In this document: positions 37,801 to 43,452 of the stretch, piece after piece
Numbering within the stretch: position 1 is the first letter of the stretch
Layout: each line of letters starts with the position of its first letter
NCBI RefSeq assembly: GCF_004923295.1
Contig: NZ_CP039637.1
Coordinates: 310,001 to 374,000, forward strand
Reading direction: 5' to 3'
Length of the DNA: 64,000 nt
Source: Azospirillum sp. TSH100
GTDB taxonomy: Bacteria > Pseudomonadota > Alphaproteobacteria > Azospirillales > Azospirillaceae
Position numbers and translations under genes: made by a program
Notes under the pieces: generated by a model
Seen by the model: only the letters and a program-made list of their open reading frames with translations
The model's database searches: none
What the model was told of the DNA's origin: nothing

Positions 37801-38132
37801 CGACGGCGGACAGGAATGGCGACGCTTCGCTGACCACGGCGACCGCGGCGACCAACGGGGTGAGCATGACCGACGAACTGGTCAGCCTGTCCTCGGCGGT
37901 CAGCGGCAGCCTGACGGATGCGAACCTGGCCAACTTCCGTACGGCTCTGGGTACGCTGACGAACGCGTCGGCTGGTGCGGGCATGCTGGTTCTGGCCAAC
38001 AACGGCACCAGCTCCGCTCTCTACCAAGTGGTCGACACCAACGGCGACGGCCAGGTGGCCGCGTCCGAGGTGCGTCTGCTCGGCGTCTACAACAGCACGG
38101 TGCTCTCGCTCTCCGACATCAACCTCGGTTGA
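25845..38132 (+). CDS. Giant repeat surface protein (4,095 aa) with FG-GAP head and T1SS-like tail
   Basis: The start is a GTG at 25845, preceded by GAGGGA about ten bases upstream; there is no signal peptide. Residues about 1-270 contain five FG-GAP/VCBS-like repeats with calcium-binding loops such as DLDGDGDLDLLVGNG. From about residue 272 to 3924 come roughly 140 copies of a 26-residue unit with the pattern G-x-x-G-N-T-(hydrophobic)3-S-x-(I/L)-E-T-L-x-G-G-x-G-T-D-V-(V/I)-x-L. Each carries a single GGxGTD, unlike the contiguous nonapeptides of classical RTX proteins. The last 170 residues are non-repetitive, acidic and Gly/Ser/Thr-rich, with an EF-hand-like VDTNGDGQVAASE and a hydrophobic end (TVLSLSDINLG), typical of type I secretion signals. 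It is probably a secreted adhesin or matrix protein. No exporter is adjacent. Confidence 0.85.
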   Translation: MTTPTFTLVGTNSFGLSGVGTYSAPTLKDLDGDGDLDLLVGNGLGDTVYFANVGTSLAPTYSLQGTNLFGLSGFNTYARPSLVDIDGDGDLDLFIGSKSGGTEFYRNNGTSSSPTFSLEGTNLFGIVTGSYMVPTFADLDGDGDADLLMGDRSNGILFYRNNGTSSSPTFSLEGTNLFGMTAGVSFNSPVLVDLDGDGDLDLVNKDVVSLNIGTTSSPTFTLVGTAVYGLVTGTYPSPALADLDGDGDLDAIYGAGNGTLLYLRNVTPVVRTLADSGNTLTLSQINTLTGGAGTDVITLGDIGATFGVSGVETLTGGTGSDAITLGTAGNTMLVSRLETVIGGSGTDVILLGTTATLILVSAIETLTGGVGTDVVVLGNAGNSLLVGAIETLIGGTGSDVATLASEGSTIVVSRLETLTGGAGTDIVTLASGGNTTSVSGIETLTGGANADFAVLGTSGSTILLSRMETVTGDSGTDVVILGSGGTTVRMQGIETLTGGAGVDSVTLGTVGNTMLISALESLIGSSGTDVLTLGSAGSTVLISALETIVGGAGTDVITVSASGVTLAASQLETLIGNSGREVIALDGSGNTILLSRIETLMGGTGTDVVTLGSAGNTAAISGVETLTGAAGLDVVTLGTAGTTLLLSSIETVIGGSGTDVVTLGTAGNTLLILGLETLTGGAGTDVVTLGTGGNMVLASDIETLTGGSGLDRVMLGTAGSTIQVWRIETLTGGIGTDVVTFASAGSTILFSGIETLTGGTGIDVVILGTAGNTIQISRLETVTGGSGTDVVTLGTSGASVMVQGLETLFGETGTDVITLGDAGNTMLVSVVETLTGGTGTDVITLGAAGNTLAATGIETLVGGAGIDVITFGTSGNTLLTSAIETLTGGAGADIITLGTTGSTMLVIDIETVTGDSGIDAVTLGTAGATLTAQGLETLIGAVGTDVITLGTSGSTMLISLVETLTGGAGTDAVTLGTGGNTVMVSAFETLTGGAGVDVATLSTSGSTILVSGLETVVGGSGTDVILLGTSGNSLTISAIETLTGGTGTDILTLGTGGNTLNVIGIESLSGGGGTDVVTLGTAGSTMLVSAVETLTGGAGTDVVTFASGGGTLLVSDIETVTGGVGSDVLTFAGNGNTLLVSGIETLVGGSGTDAVMFGTGGNTLMALAIETVTGGTGTDVIVLGTAGNTLLVAGVETLAGWAGTDVITLGAGGNTVLTTGIETLVGGAGIDAVALGTSGNSMVVSGVETLTGGSGTDVITLGTAGSTMLVSDIETVMGGSGTDAVTLGTGGNTVMFSAVETLTGGAGVDVATLSTSGSTILVSGLETVVGGSGTDVILLGTAGNSLTISAIETLTGGTGTDILTLGTGGNTLNVIGIESLSGGGGTDVVTLGTAGSTMLVSAVETLTGGAGTDVVTFASGGGTLLVSDIETVTGGVGSDVLTFAGNGNTLLVSGIETLVGGSGTDAVMFGTGGNTLMALAIETVTGGTGTDVIVLGTAGNTLLVAGVETLAGWAGTDVITLGAGGNTVLTTGIETLVGGAGIDAVALGTSGNSMVVSGVETLTGGSGTDVITLGTAGSTMLVSDIETVMGGSGTDAVTLGTGGNTVMFSAVETLTGGAGVDVATLSTSGSTILVSGLETVVGGSGTDVILLGTAGNSLTISAIETLTGGTGTDILTLGTGGNTLNVIGIESLSGGGGIDIVALGTGGNTMLVSAVETLTGGSGTDIITLGTAGNTMLILAVETLTGGTGTDVVTLASGGSTLLVSDIETVTGGVGSDVITLGTAGSTMLVSVVETLVGASGTDVITLGTGGNTVLTVGIDTLVGSTGIDAVTLGTSGNTMVVSAVDTLTGGTGTDVVALGATGSTMLVTSIETLIGGTGTDVVTLGTSGATLLATGIETLVGGSGTDVVIIGTTGATFHAVNIETVIATGQTLHLSGLETLVNILSADVLILNDGGTTVSVSTQYKTILGSSGSDVVTLGSSGSTVLVERLETLTGSNASDAVILGTSGMTLLATLLETIIGGVGTDVIMLGGTGSTLLVDRLETLSGGSGSDAVTLGSGGMTLLVNAIETLVGSSGTDAVTLGAAGSTLLANLLETIGGGTGSDLLVLGSAGSTVSVSGIDVLIGGIGTDVVTLGTAGAAVLLRGIETLVGNGGTDIVTLGDTGSTTLVAALETIIGGSAIDLIVLGTTGSTLFATALETLVGSSGTDAVTLGSAGNTLTVLGFETIGGGGGTDIVTLGTTGNTLLLSIVETITGGAGTDVVTLGAAGSTLLANLLETITGGMGSELLFLGSAGGTVLVSGLELLIGGAGTDIVTLGPAGSTLVVRGLESLTGGLGSDAITIGDTGTTMAASGIETLVGGSGTDSIVLGTAGGTLLVQGLETLTGGSGTDVVAIGSAGGTLLADLLETIAGGVGSDLILLGSAGSTVTVSGMDILIGGAGTDVVTFGSVGNTVLLRGIETLTGNSGIDVLTLGDTGNTAMVSLFETIVGGTGIDAILLGNAGNTLATSGLETLVGGSGLDVVTLLGSGGGTLLASGIETLIGGSGLDVVTLGTGGTTVRIIGIESVTGNSGRDVVHLSEGGGTFVVNLLETLVGSSGSDVAVVGELGGGSTLLIAGLEILVGSSGSDVVTLSDDGNTTLLRMLETLTGGTGLDAITIGNRGSTMVASKLETLVGGFALDIITLGTGGNTLLVSQLETLTGGAGLDIVTLATAGFDNAADMNRLSGTSGNTLLVSGLETLIGSSGTDVVYLGSAGTTLLVSGLEILVGGAGNDAVTLGDGGNTVLLRGIETLTGNSGIDVLTLGDTGNTAMVSLFETIVGGTGVDAILLGNAGNTLATSGLETLVGGSGLDVVTLLGSGGGTLLASGIETLIGGSGLDVVTLGTGGTTVRIIGIESVTGNSGRDVVHLSEGGGTFVVNLLETLVGSSGSDVAVVGELGGGSTLLIAGLEILVGSSGSDVVTLSDDGNTTLLRMLETLTGGAGLDAITIGNRGSTMVASKLETLVGGFALDIITLGTGGNTLLVSQLETLTGGAGLDIVTLATAGFDNAADMNRLSGTSGNTLLVSGLETLIGSSGTDVVYLGSAGTTLLVSGLEILVGGAGNDAVTLGDGGNTVLLRGIETLTGNSGIDVLTLGDTGNTAMVSLFETIVGGTGVDAILLGNAGNTLATSGLETLVGGSGLDVVTLLGSGGGTLLATGIETLIGGSGLDVVTLGTGGTTVRIIGIETIIGGTASDVITVGSGGITVQANALETIAGGEGFDLVFLGSAGSTLLASALDILVGGAGRDVVALGSDGNTLLLRSIETLTGGAGSDTVTIGDTGTTMLVSAMETLTGGAGLDVITLGSGGSTLVASLLETLTGGAGSDVITVGTLGATLVANALETLLGGTASELVFLGSGGSTITVAGIDTLIGGTGTDVVTLGSSGNTVLLRGIETLTGNSGVDVLTLGNTGNTATVSLFETLIGGLGSDLVTLGSVGNTLVVSGIETLIGGTGTDIVTIGTAGGTLLALGIETLIGGTGLEVIFTGSAGATLTVSGADFVVGNTGTDVLTLGATGNTTTIRGIETLIGGAGTDVVFLGDTGNTMTLGTDIEVLVGGAATDVLSIGVAGATLLTRGVETLIGAAGTDVVTLGDTANTITVSGIDTLTGGASTDIVFTGSAGVTMTASGVEFLVGGTGTDVVTLGSSGNTVITRGIETLSGGAGGDVVILGDTGDTMTLGTGVEILVGGTGIDVLTISASGATLLTRAVETLVGAAGTDVVTLGDTPNTITVSGIDTLTGGAGTDIVFTGSAGVTMLASGVEFLVGGTGSDVVTLGASGNTVITRGIDTMIGGAGSDLVLLGDTGVTMRAESGIEIIVGGAATDVVSLGDGGSTVLLRGIETLVGGTGNDVITTGNTGLTMSVSGVETLIGGLGTDAITVTGGSIRFQGGTGDSISLASGNGGSGGGTDTVVYSSFSDIAALGANTGFISVSNFQSGTDKVQLTDAARTTADRNGDASLTTATAATNGVSMTDELVSLSSAVSGSLTDANLANFRTALGTLTNASAGAGMLVLANNGTSSALYQVVDTNGDGQVAASEVRLLGVYNSTVLSLSDINLG
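28749..30935 (+). repeat. Tandem duplication, 936-bp unit, about 2.3 copies
   Basis: Within the giant gene, a block of 936 bp (exactly 12 units of 78 bp) is repeated in tandem. The starts align at 28749, 29685 and 30621, and the third copy is partial, diverging near 30936. Copies 2 and 3 look identical over the overlap I compared; copy 1 differs at a handful of positions, for example near 28792-28840. The near-identity implies recent duplication or gene conversion. The frame is preserved. Confidence 0.88.
33195..35518 (+). repeat. Tandem duplication, 990-bp unit, about 2.3 copies
   Basis: A second block, 990 bp (330 codons, not a multiple of 78), is repeated with starts at 33195, 34185 and 35175; the third copy diverges near 35519. 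Only scattered differences are seen, such as I to V in the GGTGIDAILLG segment. The unit includes the two atypical inserts GELGGGSTLLIAG and FDNAADMNRLSGTSG, so both inserts occur twice in the protein. Confidence 0.88.
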
Positions 38133-38153
38133 TGCCGGTCGGCTTGGGGGCCC

Positions 38154-38804
38154 TCAGACAAGTCGCCGCTCCGGCCCGCGCCAGCGGGCGGTGCCGTGCA
38201 GATGGCTGAAGGCCGCAGCCTGCGACAATGGGGCGGCGGCGGCCAGCAGGCCGGCGAGATGGCCGACGGCGAGGCTGGCGCCGCCCATATGCGGGTTACC
38301 GTCCGTCCGGCGCATGCAGGTGCCGAAAGCGTTCGGTAGGACCGAAACCTCGCCGGGGGCGCAGCGGGCGTCGCCGGTGGCGGGGATGACGCCCGGATAG
38401 GCGGCGGGCCACACCGGACCGCCGCGGGCCGGTCTGGCGGCGACCAGCAGCAGGCCGTGCGACAGCGCCTCCTCCACCGCCACACGCATAACCGTGCGGT
38501 CGGCGGGCAGGCCGAGGCTGAGCGTCGCCAGACGAGCGCCACACCCGATGGCCCAGCGCAGGGCCGCCGCCACCGCGGCGGGGGAGGCGCTGATGCTGTC
38601 GTGGAAGATCTGGGCGTCGAGCAGTTCCACCGCAGGAGCCCGTGCCAGGATGGCGGCAGCGACGGCGCTGCCGTGGCCGATGCGGTCGGGCGTGGGCTGG
38701 ACCTGTTCGACGCCGGGGGCGTCGTCACGGCGGTGGAAAGCCGTGCGGTCGGCGACCGGGAGGCCGGGCAGGGTGATGCCGCTGTCGATCACCGCGATGC
38801 GCAT
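38154..38804 (-). CDS. qhpE: QhpE: subtilisin-like protease processing the QhpC leader
   Basis: The protein of 216 residues is a minimal subtilisin-like serine protease without signal peptide. The catalytic triad is visible: Asp7 in AVIDSG, His44 in GHGSAVAA and Ser177 in GGASLAVGH. It is shorter than typical subtilases (about 270 residues). In Paracoccus denitrificans QhpE removes the 28-residue leader of the small subunit QhpC after cross-linking. It is the last gene of the leftward qhp operon, overlapping the end of qhpF by 16 bp, and ends 21 bp from the convergent giant gene. Confidence 0.88.
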   Translation of the reverse strand: MRIAVIDSGITLPGLPVADRTAFHRRDDAPGVEQVQPTPDRIGHGSAVAAAILARAPAVELLDAQIFHDSISASPAAVAAALRWAIGCGARLATLSLGLPADRTVMRVAVEEALSHGLLLVAARPARGGPVWPAAYPGVIPATGDARCAPGEVSVLPNAFGTCMRRTDGNPHMGGASLAVGHLAGLLAAAAPLSQAAAFSHLHGTARWRGPERRLV

Positions 38805-40522
38805 GCGGCCTCCGGGGTTGCGGCGACGTGTTCAAGGCGGCCGGCCTCCAGCCGGTACACCGCATCGCAGCCAGCCAACGCCTCTCCGCGGTGGCTGATG
38901 ACCAGACGGGTGCGGCTGGCGAACAGGTGGTCCACGTCGGCGATCAGCCGCTCCGCTGCCGCCGGGTCGAGGGCGGAAACCGGCTCGTCGAGGATCAGCA
39001 GGTCCGGTTTGCGCAGCAGGCATCGCGCGAGCGCGATCCGCTGCCGCTGCCCGCCGGACAAGGCAGAGGCCCAGGCACCGACCGGCGTGTCCAGTCCGCG
39101 TGGCAGGCCGGCGATCCAGCCGCTGAGCTGGGCGGCGGCCACCGCCTCGACAAGCGTGTGTCTGTCGAGCGCCGCGCTCTCGGCGGCGGTCAGGCCGAAG
39201 CGCAGGTTGTCGGCGATGGTGCCGGGCAGCAGTGGCGCGTCCTGGCTCAGCACCGCCACCCGGCGGCGCAGCAGCGTGGGGTCGAGGTCGCGCAGGTCGA
39301 CTCCGTCCAGCGTGACGCGGCCCCGCTCGGGGTCGTAATGGCGGTGCAGCAGGTCGGTCAGGGTGGATTTGCCGACGCCGGATGGACCGAGCAGCCCGAC
39401 CTTGGCCCCCGCCGGGATGGTGAGGGAAAGTCCGTCGAGCACCGGCCGGCCGGTACCATGGCCGAAGACCACGCCATCGACCGCCACCGTGCCACCCCGT
39501 CCGGCCGGGGCGACCGGCCGGAGCGGCGCAGGGACAGCGGGGGATTCGGACAGAAGCTCGCCCAGGCGATCCAGCGAGACGCGGGCGCGCTGCGTCCCGA
39601 CGATCAGGCCGAGAAGGCCCTGCACCGGACCGGTGGCGCGGCCGAGATAGGCGGAGAAGGCGATCAGCGCGCCGAGCGTCAGCTCGCCGTCGATCACCCG
39701 CAGGCCGCCCCACAGGAACACTGCGGCGGTCCCCGCGGATCCCAGCAGGCCCGGCACGCCGCCGGTGACGATGCCGACCATCTGCTGGCGCAGAAGCTGG
39801 TCCAGGCAGTCGCGGTCGAGGGCGGCGAGGCGGTCGGCCTCCTGCCGCTCGGCGCCCAGCGACTGGATCAGCTTCATCGCGGACAGGCGTTGCACGAAGA
39901 AGCCGGTGAGCGCGGACATGGAGTCGCGGAGCGCGCGGGCGCTGCCCTCCACCCAGGGGCGGGTGCCGCGCAGGAACACCGCCTGCGCCGGCAGCAGCAG
40001 GAAGGCGATCAAAGTCAGCGCTGGGTCAATCAGCAACATCAGCGCCACCGCCCCGGCCAGGGTCAGCAGCGCATTCAGGGCCGACAGCGGAGCGTCGACG
40101 GCGAAGCGCTGCACCTCCGCCAGATCGCCGTCGAGCCGGCCCAGCACGTCGCCCGCCGACCAGCGGGCATAGAAGCGTGGTGGCAGCGTTTGCAGGTGGC
40201 CGTACACATGCTCCCGCATCGCGAACAGCACGCCGGCCGACGCGCGGGTGTAGACCAGCCGGTTCGCCCCCGACAGCAGGGTCGAGACCAACCCCGCAGC
40301 CATCATGCCCAGTGTCAGCAGCACCAGCAGCCGGGCGTCGCCCGCCGCAAGACCATCGTCGACGATGCGCTTGGTCAGCCAGGGCTGCGCCAACCCGATC
40401 CCGGTTCCGGCCAGCGACAGGGTGACGCAGACGACCAGGCGGTGCCGGTGTGGCCGGACGAAGCCACCTACCCAGCGCAGGGAATAGGGCATGGGGGAGC
40501 CTGTGGGTGAGGGTATGAACAT
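38789..40522 (-). CDS. qhpF: QhpF: ABC exporter of the quinohemoprotein small subunit
   Basis: This 577-residue half-transporter has six membrane helices (residues about 30-330) and a C-terminal ATPase with Walker A GPSGVGKST, the signature LSGGQRQRIALARCLL and Walker B LLILDEPVSALD. In the qhp system it is needed to move the modified small subunit QhpC to the periplasm. I chose the ATG at 40522 because AAGAGGG lies just upstream; an in-frame ATG at 40492 is possible but lacks such a site. The upstream ribosome-binding site falls in one arm of a hairpin (see 40526-40551). The overlap with qhpE suggests coupled translation. Confidence 0.87.
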   Translation of the reverse strand: MFIPSPTGSPMPYSLRWVGGFVRPHRHRLVVCVTLSLAGTGIGLAQPWLTKRIVDDGLAAGDARLLVLLTLGMMAAGLVSTLLSGANRLVYTRASAGVLFAMREHVYGHLQTLPPRFYARWSAGDVLGRLDGDLAEVQRFAVDAPLSALNALLTLAGAVALMLLIDPALTLIAFLLLPAQAVFLRGTRPWVEGSARALRDSMSALTGFFVQRLSAMKLIQSLGAERQEADRLAALDRDCLDQLLRQQMVGIVTGGVPGLLGSAGTAAVFLWGGLRVIDGELTLGALIAFSAYLGRATGPVQGLLGLIVGTQRARVSLDRLGELLSESPAVPAPLRPVAPAGRGGTVAVDGVVFGHGTGRPVLDGLSLTIPAGAKVGLLGPSGVGKSTLTDLLHRHYDPERGRVTLDGVDLRDLDPTLLRRRVAVLSQDAPLLPGTIADNLRFGLTAAESAALDRHTLVEAVAAAQLSGWIAGLPRGLDTPVGAWASALSGGQRQRIALARCLLRKPDLLILDEPVSALDPAAAERLIADVDHLFASRTRLVISHRGEALAGCDAVYRLEAGRLEHVAATPEAACASR

Positions 40523-40525
40523 CGC

Positions 40526-40551
40526 GCCCTCTTCCCGCCCCGGGAGAGGGC
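40526..40551. repeat. REP-like hairpin at the qhpB-qhpF junction
   Basis: GCCCTCTTCCCG and CGGGAGAGGGC form a stem of about 11 bp with one bulge and a three-base loop. On the minus strand the 3' arm holds the probable ribosome-binding site of qhpF, while qhpB ends just upstream at 40558. The same core occurs at 53867-53889 inside the pfaC-like gene, so this is a dispersed repeat. It could lower qhpF translation or protect the upstream mRNA. Confidence 0.55.
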
Positions 40552-40557
40552 ATTTGT

Positions 40558-41685
40558 CTAGCGCCGGATCACCCGCAGCGACGCGATGCCCTGGTCGGGG
40601 CAGCCGGCGATCTCCACCTGACCGACGCGGTCGAGCGTGTCGGTGCCGTAGACGCCGATGTCGCAGGCGGTGCCGCCGACATAGACCTCCTTGCCGTCGC
40701 TGGAGACGTTGATCGAATAGTAGGTGTGCGGCAGGTCCACCCGCTTCACCAGCTTGCCGCCGTCGGTGTCGATCTTCGACAGCTGGGTGTAGACGGAATA
40801 GGCCTCCGTCCGTTTCACCGGGCTGACGACGGATGAGAAGATCACCGCGCTGGTGTCCTCGAAATCCCGCATGTCCATGCGGCCTGTGGCGAGGTCCAGC
40901 GTCATCAGGCCGGTGCGGAAGGCCCCCGGATCGGTCGCCGCCAGATCGGTGCGGGTGGTGAAATAGGGGGTGGAGAGGGTCGCCGCCTGCTCGAACTGCG
41001 GCCAGATGTCCAACACGTCGGGCGGGCTGTGATTGGCGCGGGTCCAGTTCAGCACCTTGTGCGTCTCCTTCACCGCCCCCGTCTTCGGATCGAGCCCGTA
41101 GAGATCCCAGCCGAGCGCCCACAGAGTCCCGCCATCCTTGGAGAAGGCGAGCACGGCGACGCGACGGGGCGCCGGCAGCAGGCGCACCGGCTTGGCGCCG
41201 ACGCCGTCGCCGGTGTTGTAGACGGCGATGCGGGTGTCCTCCACCCGGTACTCGCCGGGCAGGATGCGCACCGGCGCCTGGAAGACGTACAACTCCTTGC
41301 CGTCGGGGCTGACATCCATGCCGAACAGGCTGCGGACGCGAAGATCCGCGCTGGAGAAATCGGCGCGGAAGACCTGCCTACCGCTGTCCAGCTCGATGCC
41401 GGAAACGCTGCCCATGTGGTTGTTGACGACATAGGCGACGCGGCCGTCCGGCGAGGGCACGATGGTGCCGGGCGCCACCCCGCCGCCGGGGATGGTCAGC
41501 ACCCGCTTCACCTTGCGGGCGGCGGCGTCGACCAGCACCAGCTTGTCGGGCTTGGCGCCGGTCAGCAGATAGTCCTTGGCCGCGGCGGGACAGGCGGCGA
41601 GCAGCAGGACGGCAAGAACACCGTCCAGACGGGATGCGGTGCGGCGGCTTTTCATCGGACGGACTCGGTTTGCATGGGGCTTCAT
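40558..41685 (-). CDS. qhpB: QhpB: quinohemoprotein amine dehydrogenase beta subunit
   Basis: The 375-residue protein starts at the ATG at 41685, nine bases after GAAGGAC, and carries a Sec signal peptide (about residues 1-36, ending CPAAA-K). The mature part is a seven-bladed beta-propeller of the YVTN type; blades show motifs such as VVPSPDG-like PSPDGRVAYVVNN, DVSPDGKELYV and NVSSDGKEVYVGG. In the crystallised enzyme the beta subunit forms part of the active-site cavity with the small subunit and accepts amine substrate. It starts five bases after qhpC. Confidence 0.92.
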   Translation of the reverse strand: MKPHANRVRPMKSRRTASRLDGVLAVLLLAACPAAAKDYLLTGAKPDKLVLVDAAARKVKRVLTIPGGGVAPGTIVPSPDGRVAYVVNNHMGSVSGIELDSGRQVFRADFSSADLRVRSLFGMDVSPDGKELYVFQAPVRILPGEYRVEDTRIAVYNTGDGVGAKPVRLLPAPRRVAVLAFSKDGGTLWALGWDLYGLDPKTGAVKETHKVLNWTRANHSPPDVLDIWPQFEQAATLSTPYFTTRTDLAATDPGAFRTGLMTLDLATGRMDMRDFEDTSAVIFSSVVSPVKRTEAYSVYTQLSKIDTDGGKLVKRVDLPHTYYSINVSSDGKEVYVGGTACDIGVYGTDTLDRVGQVEIAGCPDQGIASLRVIRR

Positions 41686-41690
41686 GGCGC

Positions 41691-42011
41691 TCAGTCCTTC
41701 GGGAACACCGACTGGAGGGCGCGCCAGTCGTTCTGGGCGGAGGCCGCCTTGGCGTTCCAGTCCGGGTAGCTGTTGATGGTGTCGGGCACCTGCGCCGGCC
41801 ACCAGCACGGGTCGGAGCAGCCGTAGAGGTCGGCCTCCATCGGCGCACAGAGGGCGGCGACGCTGCCGAAGGGATCCACCTCCCAGCCGGGATCCATGGT
41901 GGAGGCGCAGCCGACCACCACCTGCATCGCCACCACCTCGTCCAGATGGCCGTCCTCGACGGCCTGATCGACCAGACGGGCCTTTTTGTTGATGGGCGTC
42001 AGATGCTTCAT
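41691..42011 (-). CDS. qhpC: QhpC: small CTQ-bearing subunit of quinohemoprotein amine dehydrogenase
   Basis: The 106-residue precursor has a 28-residue leader removed by QhpE, so the mature chain starts at Met29. All residues of the Paracoccus enzyme line up by mature number: thioether pairs Cys7-Glu16, Cys27-Asp33 and Cys41-Asp49 are precursor Cys35-Glu44, Cys55-Asp61 and Cys69-Asp77. The cofactor pair Cys37-Trp43 is Cys65-Trp71. Thus this protein should carry three intrapeptide cross-links and a cysteine tryptophylquinone. The start overlaps the qhpD stop (ATGA), which couples synthesis of the substrate peptide to its modifying enzyme. The leader has no Sec signal, consistent with export by QhpF. 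Confidence 0.95.
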   Translation of the reverse strand: MKHLTPINKKARLVDQAVEDGHLDEVVAMQVVVGCASTMDPGWEVDPFGSVAALCAPMEADLYGCSDPCWWPAQVPDTINSYPDWNAKAASAQNDWRALQSVFPKD

Positions 42012-43441
42012 TTGATCCCCCTGCGCGGTGCGACGTGGCGTTCGATGAACTGCGGATTGGCGACCATGATTTCCGCATAGGCGCGGATGCCGAAGTCGAT
42101 CCAGTCGCGCATCAGGTTGCAGTAGTGATAGGCCGGGTGGGCCGGATCGGCGTAGCGGGCGTAGGATTCGTGATAGCAGCCGCCGGCGCACAGCTTGCGG
42201 ATCCAGCAGGTCTCGCAATCGGTGCCGGTCCGGTTCGCCATCCCTTCCAGGAAGCTGCCCAGGCTGTCCTTGGCGATGCCGTCATCGACATTGCCGTAGG
42301 TCGGCTGCGACGATCCGGTGAAGCGGTGGCACAGATGCAGGTCGCCCTCCTTGTCCACCGCCAGCATGCCGAGCCCGGCACCGCAGGGTAGCGACTTGGT
42401 GGTTCCCTCCGCCAGATCGGTCATCAACTGGTGCATGTTGGAGAAGCCGGTGTTGACGCCGCGCTTCGCCGCCTCGACATAGGCCAGCCCCAGCATCTTC
42501 ATGTTGTCGAAGACGGTCGCCAGCTCGTCGCCGGTCAGGTTGAAGGCCGACATCGCGCCGGAGGTCACGGGAGAGAATCCCACCTCGAAGAAGCCCAGAT
42601 CGGTCTTCAGATGGTCGTGGATCGCCACCACGTCGGTGACGCCGGCGGTCAGCGTCACCCGCGCGCCCACCGGGCGGGAACGGTAGCGGGACAGAAGCAT
42701 CCGCGCCTTCGCCGCCACCACGTCGTAAGAGCCTTTGCCGCCGACTGTGCGGCGGTTGCGGTCGTGCAGTGGCTTCGGCCCGTCCATGCTGATGGTGATA
42801 CCGAAGCGGTGGGCGTCGAGCCAGTCGACGATCTCCTCCGTCAGCAGGACGCCGTTGGTGGTCAGCGAGAAGTCCATGCGGACGCCGGTCTCCCGCCCGC
42901 GCTGTTCGGCATAATCGACCACCTGACGGATCAGCGGCAGGTTGGTCAGCGGCTCCCCGCCGAAGAAGACGACATTGACGCTGTCGCGGCCCTTGGCCTC
43001 CTGCAGCAGCAGATCGACGCTGCGGGCGGCGGTGTCGAACTCCATCCGCTCGCCCTTGGCGGGGGTGGTCAGATCCTCCTTGTAGCAGTAGGTGCAGCTC
43101 AGGTTGCAGCCGGTGTTGACGTTCAGCACCACGGTGCTGAACGGGAACTCGCTGATGGTCACCGGCGGCTTCGTCCGCTTGACGGCGGGGCCGCTTTCGA
43201 CGACGCGCAGCGTGATCAGCTCGCGCAGGCTGTCGATCACCTCGGCCGGATCGGCGACGCCGTCGAAGCGGCGGCGGACATCCTCCTCGCCGACCTCGCC
43301 TAGCTCGGCGAACAGGTCGATCAGGGCACCACCGACGCGGTCCAGCTCGAACAGGCCGCTGGTCGGGACATGGAACAGGACACGCCGGTCGCCGACCGTC
43401 ACGTCGCGCAGGTCGTCGCGAACCAGATGAAGGGTTGCCAT
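42008..43441 (-). CDS. qhpD: QhpD: radical SAM enzyme forming thioether cross-links in QhpC
   Basis: The 477-residue enzyme has the radical SAM motif CNLSCTYC (Cys112, Cys116, Cys119), the glycine-rich FFGGEPL and SMDGP, and a SPASM-type C-terminus with several Cys (LPCGAG, HLCHRF, DCETCWIRKLCAGGCYHES). An N-terminal domain (about residues 1-95) resembles a leader-peptide-binding RRE-like fold. QhpD installs the Cys-to-Asp/Glu thioether bonds in QhpC. I start at 43441 because the longer frame adds only five residues. It is 11 bp downstream of qhpA. Confidence 0.93.
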   Translation of the reverse strand: MATLHLVRDDLRDVTVGDRRVLFHVPTSGLFELDRVGGALIDLFAELGEVGEEDVRRRFDGVADPAEVIDSLRELITLRVVESGPAVKRTKPPVTISEFPFSTVVLNVNTGCNLSCTYCYKEDLTTPAKGERMEFDTAARSVDLLLQEAKGRDSVNVVFFGGEPLTNLPLIRQVVDYAEQRGRETGVRMDFSLTTNGVLLTEEIVDWLDAHRFGITISMDGPKPLHDRNRRTVGGKGSYDVVAAKARMLLSRYRSRPVGARVTLTAGVTDVVAIHDHLKTDLGFFEVGFSPVTSGAMSAFNLTGDELATVFDNMKMLGLAYVEAAKRGVNTGFSNMHQLMTDLAEGTTKSLPCGAGLGMLAVDKEGDLHLCHRFTGSSQPTYGNVDDGIAKDSLGSFLEGMANRTGTDCETCWIRKLCAGGCYHESYARYADPAHPAYHYCNLMRDWIDFGIRAYAEIMVANPQFIERHVAPRRGIK

Positions 43442-43452
43442 GGCTCTGCTCC

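Noticed and set aside
33111..38027. Antisense open frame of about 1,640 residues in the giant gene
   Set aside because: Same cause; its protein is a low-complexity echo of the sense repeats, rich in Asp, Gln, Arg and Gly.
38789..40522. The ABC transporter as the type I exporter of the giant protein
   Set aside because: It sits in the qhp operon, overlaps qhpE, and has no HlyD or TolC partner nearby; QhpF is the better call.
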